Part shown: positions 40,784-48,838 of the stretch, piece after piece
Numbering within the stretch: position 1 is the first letter of the stretch
How the letters are laid out: each line of letters begins with the position of its first letter
Source: Fibrobacter sp.
Lineage (GTDB): Bacteria; Fibrobacterota; Fibrobacteria; Fibrobacterales; Fibrobacteraceae
Reading direction: 5' to 3'
NCBI GenBank assembly: GCA_024398965.1
Contig: JAKSIF010000012.1
Span: forward strand, 16,026 to 80,025
DNA length: 64,000 bases
The notes under the pieces: generated by a model
Seen by the model: the letters and a program-made list of their open reading frames with translations, nothing else
Database searches by the model: none
What the model was told of the DNA's origin: nothing
Program-made: the position numbers and the translations under genes

Positions 40784-42907
40784 ATGAGGACAAAGATTTT
40801 TTCATTATGCACTTTCGCAGCATTGGCAACTTTTGGTTTAGCCAATGCCGGCACATTTTACTATAACCAGGTCGGTTACGACGCCACTCAACCCAAATCC
40901 GTAGTAGTCAAGGCTGCTGCAGGCCTTGACGGAGCAGACTTCACCGTAGAATTAGACGGATCTGCAGTCTACTCCGGCAAATTGAGCAAGGGAACAAATC
41001 CCGACAACTGGATCAGCGGAAGCGATGTATTTTACACCGCAGACTTTTCCGGAGTGACCACCCCCGGAACATACACCATCAAGCTTTCCGACGGTTCCTC
41101 TCTGGAGAAGATTGTCATCGCCAAGAACGCCTTGGCCACCAACACCTTGAAGTCTGTGATGGACTATTTCTACAAGGACCGCGCCGACAAGGACCCCATT
41201 ATCGGTTGGGACAAGAAAGTTTCCGTTTACGGCAGCAGCGGAGTCACCCGCGACGTTCACGGTGGCTGGTACGACGCCAGCGGTGACGTGAGCAAGTACT
41301 TTAGCCACCTGTCTTACGCCAACTACCTGAACCCACAGCAGATTCCGCTGACAGTCTGGGCTTTGGCATTTACTGCCGAAAAAATGCCTAGCACCTTGAC
41401 CGCAAACCCATCCACAGTTACCGCAATTGACGAAGCTATTTACGGCGCAGACTTTTTGATGCGTATGCAGGACGAGTCCGGATTCTTCTACATGACGGTA
41501 TTCGATAACTGGGGACAGGGCAACCGCTATCTTTGTGCATTCAGCGGAAGCGACGGCGTAAAGAGTGCAGACTACAAGACCGCATTCCGTGAAGGCGGTG
41601 GCATGGCCATTGCAGCTCTCGCCCGCGCCTCGACTTTGAAGAAGAGCGGCGACTACACCAGCGAACAATATCTGGAAGCAGCAAAGAAAGGCTTTGAACA
41701 TCTGCAAGGCAAACAGTCCATGGACGGAACTTGCGAGTATTGCGATGACGGTAAGGAAAACATCATCGACGATTACACAGCCTTGCTTGCCGCAACGGAA
41801 TTGTACGCCGCCACAGAAGACAAGGCCTACCTGACTGAAGCCCGCAAGCGCGCACGACACCTAAGCAAACGTATGAGCGAAAAGGGCTATTTCTGGAGCG
41901 ACGATGACGAAACTCGCCCCTTCTGGCATGCCAGTGACGCAGGTCTCCCGCTTGTTGCTTTAAGCCGTTTTGCGGAAATCGAAAGCAAGCAAGACATATC
42001 CTCGGACGAATTTATCGACAAAAGACCTGTTTGGGCTCGTCCCGACTGCGACTGCGACCCCATGAACGAGCTTCTTTACCAGGTTGGAGACGCAATAAGT
42101 GCACACTTGAACTGGCTCGTTTCTGTAACTACAGAAGTGGACAATCCCTTCGGCTACGCCCGCCAGACCGCAAAGACCCAAGGCGCCATCAAGAATACCT
42201 TCTTTATCCCTCACGACAACGAAAGTAAGTACTGGTGGCAGGGCGAAGACGCCCGCATTGCAAGCCTTTCCGCCGCTGTAATCTACGCAGCAAAGATTTT
42301 AGGCAGAAACGGAGCGGACAGCGAGGCTATCAACAAGTACGCCACCGACCAGCTGGACTGGATTCTGGGAAAGAACCCCTATGGCGTCTGCATGATGTAC
42401 GGCAAGGGGATCAAGAATCCGAAAATTTATGACGGTACTTCAAACTACGACGCCACCTTGGAAGGCGGTATTGCCAACGGCATCAGCGGTCTCAAGGAAG
42501 ACGGCAGCGGAATCGTTTGGGATGACGTGGCCGCCATCGGAAAAGCCGATGAACCCTGGAACAACTGGCGTTGGATCGAACAATGGCTCCCCCACTCCAC
42601 CTGGTACCTGATGGCATTAACCGCACGTTACGATGAAGTAACCAAGCCCATTATTGAGCCCATTTCCAGTGCAAGCATCAGGACAACCGTCGCAGAAGTC
42701 GGCAGCATTAAACTGCAGGGCCGCACACTGAACATCGACGTTATTGGAAACTCTGTCAAGACGATTCAGCTCATCGACTTGAGCGGTCGCAAGATCATGA
42801 GCCAACCCATTAACGGCAAATCCGCCTCCATGGATTTGAGCGCTCTGAAGAGCGGCGTTTACATGGTGCAGGTTGGCGAAATCAGCAAGAAGATTGCGGT
42901 GAAGTAG
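40784..42907 (+). CDS. GH9 cellulase with CelD-type Ig domain and sorting domain
   Basis: Secreted beta-1,4-glucanase of 707 residues. Signal peptide 1-22 (FAALATFGLANAG). Ig-like CelD_N domain at 23-110 (FYYNQVGYDATQPKSVVVKA). GH9 (alpha/alpha)6 catalytic domain at about 120-620, with DVHGGWYDASGDVSKYFSHL (a DASGD form of the usual DAGD motif), YGADFLMRMQDESGF and ILGKNPYGVCMMYGKG. The C-terminal 75 residues (IQLIDLSGRKIMSQPI, LKSGVYMVQVGEISKKIAVK) resemble type IX sorting domains. The proton-donor Glu is expected near the end of the catalytic domain but I could not assign it. Whether it acts as endoglucanase or otherwise is not shown. Confidence 0.92.
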   Translation: MRTKIFSLCTFAALATFGLANAGTFYYNQVGYDATQPKSVVVKAAAGLDGADFTVELDGSAVYSGKLSKGTNPDNWISGSDVFYTADFSGVTTPGTYTIKLSDGSSLEKIVIAKNALATNTLKSVMDYFYKDRADKDPIIGWDKKVSVYGSSGVTRDVHGGWYDASGDVSKYFSHLSYANYLNPQQIPLTVWALAFTAEKMPSTLTANPSTVTAIDEAIYGADFLMRMQDESGFFYMTVFDNWGQGNRYLCAFSGSDGVKSADYKTAFREGGGMAIAALARASTLKKSGDYTSEQYLEAAKKGFEHLQGKQSMDGTCEYCDDGKENIIDDYTALLAATELYAATEDKAYLTEARKRARHLSKRMSEKGYFWSDDDETRPFWHASDAGLPLVALSRFAEIESKQDISSDEFIDKRPVWARPDCDCDPMNELLYQVGDAISAHLNWLVSVTTEVDNPFGYARQTAKTQGAIKNTFFIPHDNESKYWWQGEDARIASLSAAVIYAAKILGRNGADSEAINKYATDQLDWILGKNPYGVCMMYGKGIKNPKIYDGTSNYDATLEGGIANGISGLKEDGSGIVWDDVAAIGKADEPWNNWRWIEQWLPHSTWYLMALTARYDEVTKPIIEPISSASIRTTVAEVGSIKLQGRTLNIDVIGNSVKTIQLIDLSGRKIMSQPINGKSASMDLSALKSGVYMVQVGEISKKIAVK

Positions 42908-42908
42908 T

Positions 42909-43814
42909 TTAGCCCTTGGAAAGAGTCAGAAGAACTGCACCGGCAAGGATAATGAATGTAGCTAGAAGCAACTTGATGCGTTCCTTGGCAGTTTTGTACT
43001 CACCAAAGACAACCACACCCCAGCATAGGTTCACCAGCAGATTCAGCTGGGTAAGGGGATAGCCAACAGCGTAGCCCAAGGCACCGCCGGCAGCAATGGG
43101 AGCGATAGCCCAGAAGCAGCCGTGCATACCAAAGACCCAGAGGGCGCCAGTGCCTACACAAATAAGGCTTGGTACCATGGGGAAGCCGAAGGACTTCTTG
43201 CGTTTCAGCGTAAGGATGCCAACAAGAACCTGGCTACCCACGAAGATGCCGATGGACGCCGGGCACATAAATTCCACGTCGGTCATCTGATGGCCGTTGA
43301 CCATGACCAGATCAAGTCCATTGGTACAAGCCAACTTAAAGGGAATGAGGTAAGTACCGAAAACGAAACCGCCCAGGAAAGAGCGCCAGTTCTTGAATAC
43401 AGAGCCACCGGTGGATGGCGTCAAGCGGGACAAGCCCACCAGGAAGCAGATAATCGCAGGAATGGAAAACTTGAAATCGGAGGTTTCCCCAAAGAGCAAA
43501 ACCCCCGTCAAGAAGGACGACAGAATGCTTACGCCCATGGCACGAACGCCGGCGCCCGCAAGGTCTGCCTCGGCCTGCACCGCCCAGAAACTGAAGGCAC
43601 CGCCGGCCACCCACAGGACACCGCAAAGCAAGCCGATGGGATTCAGGTTAAAGGTTCCCGTCACAAAGGCGATTACCAAGGAGCAGATAAGAGCGCCCGT
43701 GGTCATCATGGAAAGGAAGGACCAGGAAGAGTAGGAGGACCACTTTTTCAGGGGCACCATGTAGGAGCCGAAAATGACGATGGCGAGCAAGGCGCCGATA
43801 TAGCTATTTCCCAA
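42909..43814 (-). CDS. GRP/DMT-family sugar transporter
   Basis: About ten hydrophobic helices in 301 residues, starting IGALLAIVIFGSYMVPLKKW and ending FIILAGAVLLTLSKG. This resembles the glucose/rhamnose uptake (GRP, RhaT) branch of the drug/metabolite superfamily. No ATG fits before the first helix, so a TTG at 43814 is chosen; it overlaps the end of mnmE by 11 bases. A longer reading frame continues into mnmE and looks unlikely. The gene ends two bases from the convergent GH9 gene, and its position among hydrolase genes suggests uptake of a released sugar, but the substrate is unproven. Confidence 0.75.
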   Translation of the reverse strand: MGNSYIGALLAIVIFGSYMVPLKKWSSYSSWSFLSMMTTGALICSLVIAFVTGTFNLNPIGLLCGVLWVAGGAFSFWAVQAEADLAGAGVRAMGVSILSSFLTGVLLFGETSDFKFSIPAIICFLVGLSRLTPSTGGSVFKNWRSFLGGFVFGTYLIPFKLACTNGLDLVMVNGHQMTDVEFMCPASIGIFVGSQVLVGILTLKRKKSFGFPMVPSLICVGTGALWVFGMHGCFWAIAPIAAGGALGYAVGYPLTQLNLLVNLCWGVVVFGEYKTAKERIKLLLATFIILAGAVLLTLSKG

Positions 43815-45273
43815 TGCAGAACCCCGCAAAGATGGATTGTAAAACGTCTTCAGATGAAATTTCGCCGGTAATGCTCTGGAGGGCTCGACGAACGATTTGC
43901 ATTTCAAAGGCTAGCAGTTCTACTGCGGGATTGGAGCGCAGCTGCGCAAGAACGCGGTCGATGCCAGCCAGAGCTTCTTCGAGGCAGGCCTTCTCACGTT
44001 CGCTGGTGATCCAGAGGTCTTCGGAATTTTCGCGATTCTTGAAAAGACGGGCGTTAAGGACGGACTTAAGTTCGGTAAGGCCCGCGCCTGTTTTGGAAGA
44101 AATGGACAAGGATTCCAGATCCTCGCCTTCGCGAGGACGACATGCAGGAATGCCGGCGCATCGGCTCTGCTCGGCGACCTTTAAATCTGCTTTGGTATAA
44201 AGAACCAAGTCCGGCGTAATACAACCTTGGATTCTATCGCCTTCGGCTCCAGAATGACGTTGTTCATGAATGATTCCAGAATGGCATTGTCCTTGGTTTG
44301 CCACATCCACCAGCAGGATTTTCAAATCGGCTTCCGCAAGAATCTGCTTACTCTTTTCCATGCTCAAGGCGTCCAGAGCGTCGGCAGCCTTTTCTGCAAG
44401 GCCCGCCGTATCCACTAGGCGGATTTCGCCACCGTCCAGGAACAGGCGGACTTCCACGAAGTCGCGGGTAGTTCCTGCAATATCGCTCACAAGAATACGG
44501 TCTTCGCCAAGCAAGGCATTCACCAAGCTAGACTTGCCCGCATTAGGGGCGCCGTACAAAACCACCAGAGGCAAGCGGCCCACTTCGGCCTTACCGCGGA
44601 AACTGTTCAGAATATCTTGCACCGACTGTCGAATGCCAACAATGCGGGTTTCCCAACCGGCGTAATCCGGATCAGCTTCTTCCTCTGCAAAATCCACATC
44701 CAGTTCAAGACGGGCGGAAACATCCTTCACTTGGGCAGTCAATGCGGCAACTTTCTTGGACAGGGCTCCACCCAGCAATCGGTGTGCATTCTCCAGTTCG
44801 GAACGATTGGCGCTGTGAATCACGTCTGCAACGGATTCCGCCTGGGTCAAGTCCATCTTTCCGTTCAAGAAGGCACGGCGGGTATATTCCCCAGGTTCAG
44901 CCAAACGAACGCCCTCAACCATGCGACAAGCCTGCAGCAGGTCACGGACAATCAGCGGGTTCCCATGAGGATAAAGTTCCAGAACATCTTCGCCAGTGTA
45001 AGAATTCGGACCTTCAAAATACAAGTAAAGCAAACTATCGATGACGGCTCCGGCGCGGCACCCATTCGGCAAAAGATTTTTGCAACCACCTGCAACATCG
45101 GCGGGCCATTTGGCCGTGCCCAGTTTTGCCATATGGGATTTTAGTCCTGCCGCGGCTTTTTCGCCAAAGAGCGCCTTGACCACATCACGAACCCGAGAGC
45201 CACTCACTCGAATGGCGGCAACGGCACTAACACCGTTTGGGGTCATGGGGGCAACGATAGTCTGATTATTCAT
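43804..45273 (-). CDS. mnmE: tRNA modification GTPase MnmE, with in-frame repeat elements
   Basis: With MnmG, MnmE adds the carboxymethylaminomethyl group to U34 of several tRNAs. 489 residues: N-terminal tetrahydrofolate domain (MNNQTIVAPMTPNGVSAVAA; SYTGEDVLELYPHGNP), a helical domain, G domain with P-loop GAPNAGKSSLVNALLG, TTRD, VDTAGLAEK, TKAD as G4, and the C-terminal FCIGK. Two stretches of the G domain (residues about 330-349 and 371-388) are coded by palindromic DNA resembling mobile intergenic repeats. G4 reads TKAD rather than NKxD, which should be checked. Confidence 0.95.
   Translation of the reverse strand: MNNQTIVAPMTPNGVSAVAAIRVSGSRVRDVVKALFGEKAAAGLKSHMAKLGTAKWPADVAGGCKNLLPNGCRAGAVIDSLLYLYFEGPNSYTGEDVLELYPHGNPLIVRDLLQACRMVEGVRLAEPGEYTRRAFLNGKMDLTQAESVADVIHSANRSELENAHRLLGGALSKKVAALTAQVKDVSARLELDVDFAEEEADPDYAGWETRIVGIRQSVQDILNSFRGKAEVGRLPLVVLYGAPNAGKSSLVNALLGEDRILVSDIAGTTRDFVEVRLFLDGGEIRLVDTAGLAEKAADALDALSMEKSKQILAEADLKILLVDVANQGQCHSGIIHEQRHSGAEGDRIQGCITPDLVLYTKADLKVAEQSRCAGIPACRPREGEDLESLSISSKTGAGLTELKSVLNARLFKNRENSEDLWITSEREKACLEEALAGIDRVLAQLRSNPAVELLAFEMQIVRRALQSITGEISSEDVLQSIFAGFCIGK
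44111..44137. repeat. Palindromic element A within mnmE
   Basis: Perfect 7-bp stem TCCTCGC (44120-44126) and GCGAGGA (44131-44137) with a CTTC loop, preceded by GATTCCAGA. On the coding strand it reads CGTCCTCGCGAAGGCGAGG and translates as RPREGED. The shape, GCGAAGGCGAGGATC next to GATTCC, is that of dispersed intergenic repeats. Confidence 0.55.
44228..44285. repeat. Palindromic element B within mnmE
   Basis: Imperfect palindrome 44231-44255: outer ATTCT/AGAAT and inner GCC/GGC around TTC, with a symmetric internal mismatch. CATTCTGGA occurs twice in direct orientation on the coding strand, 18-21 bases apart. Translates as RHSGAEGDRIQ. Confidence 0.55.
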
Positions 45274-45456
45274 AGACCCAAAAATAAAAAATTGAGGTTT
45301 ATTTCCTAATGAAAACCAATCTTACCACCTGCCAAAACCATACCAACTACCTATTTTCTTTTTCAATAATTTATTTTTATGAATTTAAATGATACTTTTT
45401 TGCGTCATTGCCAAAAAATGATGCCCTTAGACAGCTAATTAGTTACATTCAAACAT

Positions 45457-46458
45457 ATGAGTCAATTCAAGATTATTTCTCGTCCTCTAGGTACCGTACA
45501 GTGCTTCGTTTTACAACGCGATGATGGTGCCGAATTTGAAATTCTCTCCGGCTTTGGCTGCGGTCTCAACGCCTGGCGTGTACCCAACAGTTCCGACGAC
45601 GGCAAGCTCAATGATTTACTCTTCGGCTACCGCGATGGCGCAACACTGCACCAGGTAGCTCCCGATACCAACGCAGGCTGCAGGCTCACGCCCTTCCCGG
45701 GAAGAACCGCCTATGCCAAGTTCACCTGGAACGGCAACACCTACCAGCTAGAAAACAATGTAAGCTGGGCCCCCCATGCGCTCCATGGATTCCTGCAAAA
45801 CAAGGAATGGCAATTCCAGAGCTTTGAAAGCGACAGCGAAAGCTGCACCGCCATTTTCACCTGCGACTGGCCCGGCGCCTACACAGGTTTCCCCTTCCCT
45901 TACCGTGCAACAAACATCGTTACCTTTACTGGCGAAACAGTCACAATCCAAGCCCGAGTAGAAAACATCGGCCAAAAGGACCTACCCTATTCCGAAGGCT
46001 GGCACCCCTACTTTATGCTGGGCGAAAAGATTGACAACCTGACATTAAGCCTTCCCGAGACAAAGCTCGCTCTTCTTGACAGTGCCGACCTCCCCACCGG
46101 AAATTTCAAGGACGACACCCGCTTTATAGGCGGCCGCAAGATTGGCGACGAATTCATCAACGACTGCCTCTGCCTCGGCGACGAATACGCCAAGGTTCTG
46201 GTAACCGAAACCCAGGACCTGACCAACAATGCCCACGTTATCCTGGACGGAACCAAGGGAACCCTGGATATTTGGCAACGTGCCGGACAGGAACAGTACA
46301 ATGCTATACAGATGTACACACCTCCCGACCGTATGAGCATCGCCATCGAGCCCATGACCTCGGAACCGGACGCACTGAACCATCATCGAGGACTCATTGT
46401 GATTCCTCCTGGAGAGTCTAGAACCTTCCAGTTTGGCATGACATTCAAGCATAAGTAA
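45457..46458 (+). CDS. galM: Aldose 1-epimerase family protein
   Basis: Interconverts alpha and beta anomers of hexoses before metabolism. 333 residues of the galactose mutarotase fold. Candidate catalytic histidines lie in SWAPHALHGFLQ and YSEGWHPYFML, and a Glu near the C-terminus (AIEPMTSEPDALN) is in the place of the catalytic base. The substrate may be another sugar; the symbol is used loosely. It lies between mnmE (divergent) and the GH26 gene, with its own terminator. An imperfect hairpin GCGTCATT/AATGATGC at 45402-45424 lies in its upstream region. Confidence 0.82.
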   Translation: MSQFKIISRPLGTVQCFVLQRDDGAEFEILSGFGCGLNAWRVPNSSDDGKLNDLLFGYRDGATLHQVAPDTNAGCRLTPFPGRTAYAKFTWNGNTYQLENNVSWAPHALHGFLQNKEWQFQSFESDSESCTAIFTCDWPGAYTGFPFPYRATNIVTFTGETVTIQARVENIGQKDLPYSEGWHPYFMLGEKIDNLTLSLPETKLALLDSADLPTGNFKDDTRFIGGRKIGDEFINDCLCLGDEYAKVLVTETQDLTNNAHVILDGTKGTLDIWQRAGQEQYNAIQMYTPPDRMSIAIEPMTSEPDALNHHRGLIVIPPGESRTFQFGMTFKHK

Positions 46459-46474
46459 TCTGCCGATTTTAGCG

Positions 46475-46500
46475 AAAAAGGCCCGTTTTGGAGCCTTTTT
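46475..46500 (+). terminator. Terminator after the aldose epimerase gene
   Basis: Stem AAAAAGGC (46475-46482) and GCCTTTTT (46493-46500). This is the first of several hairpins in the 237-bp gap before the GH26 gene. Confidence 0.75.
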
Positions 46501-46543
46501 GCATTTTATCACATGTTGAGATTTTTTCCAACGCTGCTTGACT

Positions 46544-46577
46544 AAAATGGCGTTTTCCACACGAAAACGCCATTTTT
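46544..46577. terminator. 14-bp hairpin with T-run between galM and GH26
   Basis: AAAATGGCGTTTTC (46544-46557) and GAAAACGCCATTTT (46563-46576) with a CACAC loop. It is flanked by two similar weaker hairpins that both contain GTTGAG and a T-rich loop (46513-46533 and CGTTGA/TCAACG at 46591-46609). Confidence 0.7.
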
Positions 46578-46695
46578 TCGTCTTTATACACGTTGAGTTT
46601 TTTTCAACGATATTACAACCTGGATGTTGATACTCTATCCTCCATTATATGGATGAGTATAGTTTTAGGTTCGGAAACTTTTATTTGGAGTGTTT

Positions 46696-48636
46696 ATGAA
46701 TCTCAAGACTCTGTTGGCCTTCGGCCTTGCAACTGCAGCAGCTTCCCAGGCCGCAATCAGCTACGCACCGGTTAACCCCAATGCAACCGATGCCGCCAAA
46801 AAACTTTACAACTTCCTGGCAACGAACTTCGGCAACCACACTATTTCCGGCGTCCAGACCGGCGATGTGGACTCCGATAAGGTAAAGTCCATGTTCGACG
46901 TCCAGGCAGTCTATGACGCAGCAGGCAAGTATCCTGCGCTGGTGGGATTTGACTTCCTGTTCGCTAACGGCGTAAAGGCCAGCGATTCCTGGTACCAGAG
47001 CTACACACAGACAGCTATCGACGCAGCCGCAGACCTTTGGGCAAACGGCGGCATTCCCGCTTTCTCCTGGCACTGGAAGGATCCTAGCCACACTATTGAC
47101 GCCTTCTATACCAAGGCAGGCAACCCCAAGGAATTCACCAACTTTGACTATACCAAGGGCTTCAAGGCTGGCACCACCGAATGGGACGAAACATCCGAAA
47201 CCTATAAGCAGATTGTAGAAGATATCGACGAAATCGCCATCTACTTCAAGCAACTCCAGGAAAAGGGTGCTGCAGCAATTTTCCGTCCCCTCCATGAATC
47301 TGGCGGAGCATTCTTCTGGTGGAGCGCCGTTACTGACGCCAAGGACATGCACAAGGGTGCTGAATACGCAGCCCTCTACCGTCTGGTCTACGATCGCATG
47401 GTCAAGGTCAATGGAGTCAACAACCTCATCTGGGTTTGGAACGCCCAGACCGACATCTTTGACGATGCAACCTGGAATCCGGGCGCAGAATACTATGACG
47501 TTTTCTCCGTAGATATCTACAACCCCGCTTACGACTACCAGAGCAATTCCGCCGCCTTCAAGAAGATGCAGCAGATCAACGGCGACAAAATCCTGGCTCT
47601 CTCTGAAAACGGTCCTATTCCCGATGCATCCCTGATGTACAAGGATGGTGCTGTCTGGAGCTGGAACATGCCTTGGTACGAATCCTGGGATGGTAAGTAC
47701 GTCAGCAAGACCAAGAACACCGTCTGGGAAGCAAACCTGAAATCTCCTTGCGTTTACGCCCTCGAAGATATGCCCGGCTGGGACAATTACACCATCAGTA
47801 ACGCTCCGGCTGCAGCATGTGAAGTTGGCTACGCCCTTGCCGACCTGGATACCGCTGTGGACCACACCATTACCTTCCCTGCAGATACTGCAACCAACGG
47901 CTACCTCATGGTTACCGCAAACGCAAGTGCCGCAGATACCGCCAAGGGCAATATCGTGATCAAGTCCGGTAAAATCGACCTTTCTACAGCAAAAGTCGTT
48001 ACCCTGGAAGTGGACAACTCCAATAATGACGCTGGCGTATGGTTCACCATCGCATTCTTGACCGGCGCTCCGGATTGGGCATGGGCTCAGCCCGATGGCT
48101 GCTGGATCAATGGCGGCGAAGTCACCACTTGCAAAATTGACCTGAGCACCACCGCTAAGGACCAGGTAATCCTTGAAGGCGACGATTATACCAACTTCAT
48201 GAAGAACATCAGCAAGTTCTACATTGAATTCTCCGGCGCTGCATGGTCTGGAACGTTGTTCTTTGACGATGTAAAGACTGACGCAGGCGTGGTAATCAAC
48301 GACTTCAACAAAGTTGCAAAGATTACCGTCGAAGAAGGCAGCTTCGTAAAGGCAGAAATCATCGGTAGTGGCGCCCCCAACGCAATCCACCAGGTTGCAG
48401 CAGCCTCTGCAAAACTTAGCGTTCAGGGTCACAGCATCATGCTCTCCACCGTCAAGACCGGCGACGTAAACGTAGAAGTCTACGGCATGAACGGTAAGCG
48501 AATCACGACCCTCTACCACGGTGCTCTTACTGCCGGAACCCACGCCTTTGACATGACGGACCTCTCCAAGGGTCAGTTCATCGTCCGAGTAAAGGGCGCT
48601 GGCATGGATGCCGCCCAGGTAATCAAGCTTAAGTAA
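46696..48636 (+). CDS. GH26 beta-mannanase with C-terminal carbohydrate-binding and sorting domains
   Basis: Secreted endo-beta-1,4-mannanase, 646 residues. Signal peptide 1-20 (LLAFGLATAAASQAA). GH26 barrel at about 25-370: FRPLHESGG with acid/base Glu201 and ALSENGPIPD with nucleophile Glu304, plus FSWHWKDP. A beta-sandwich module at 395-545 (GVWFTIAFLTGAPDWAWAQP) may bind carbohydrate. The C-terminal domain ends KGQFIVRVKGAGMDAAQVIK. The ATG at 46696 has GGAG upstream; GGAGTGTTTATG is identical at the second GH26 gene. Mannan as substrate is inferred from the family. Confidence 0.92.
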   Translation: MNLKTLLAFGLATAAASQAAISYAPVNPNATDAAKKLYNFLATNFGNHTISGVQTGDVDSDKVKSMFDVQAVYDAAGKYPALVGFDFLFANGVKASDSWYQSYTQTAIDAAADLWANGGIPAFSWHWKDPSHTIDAFYTKAGNPKEFTNFDYTKGFKAGTTEWDETSETYKQIVEDIDEIAIYFKQLQEKGAAAIFRPLHESGGAFFWWSAVTDAKDMHKGAEYAALYRLVYDRMVKVNGVNNLIWVWNAQTDIFDDATWNPGAEYYDVFSVDIYNPAYDYQSNSAAFKKMQQINGDKILALSENGPIPDASLMYKDGAVWSWNMPWYESWDGKYVSKTKNTVWEANLKSPCVYALEDMPGWDNYTISNAPAAACEVGYALADLDTAVDHTITFPADTATNGYLMVTANASAADTAKGNIVIKSGKIDLSTAKVVTLEVDNSNNDAGVWFTIAFLTGAPDWAWAQPDGCWINGGEVTTCKIDLSTTAKDQVILEGDDYTNFMKNISKFYIEFSGAAWSGTLFFDDVKTDAGVVINDFNKVAKITVEEGSFVKAEIIGSGAPNAIHQVAAASAKLSVQGHSIMLSTVKTGDVNVEVYGMNGKRITTLYHGALTAGTHAFDMTDLSKGQFIVRVKGAGMDAAQVIKLK

Positions 48637-48660
48637 TCTGAATTTTGTTTGGGATGTGTG

Positions 48661-48691
48661 CGCCGCGGATTTATTCCGCGGCGTTTTTTTT
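48661..48691 (+). terminator. Terminator after the first GH26 gene
   Basis: Perfect 9-bp stem CGCCGCGGA (48661-48669) and TCCGCGGCG (48675-48683), TTTAT loop, eight T residues. Confidence 0.92.
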
Positions 48692-48838
48692 CGTTTTTCG
48701 GCAGAAATCCGGTCTCAAGTGCCCTTAAAGCGCCCCCAAAATATGACTTATTTCACATTTAAGGTTATGATAATCTTCCAAGGGAAACATTTTGCCTGCA
48801 AGTATATAGATTTTAGGGCGAAAAAAAAGGAGATTCTA

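Noticed and set aside
43815..43907. N-terminal extension of the sugar transporter
   Set aside because: The extra 31 residues lie inside mnmE in another frame and precede the first membrane helix without any signal-peptide character.
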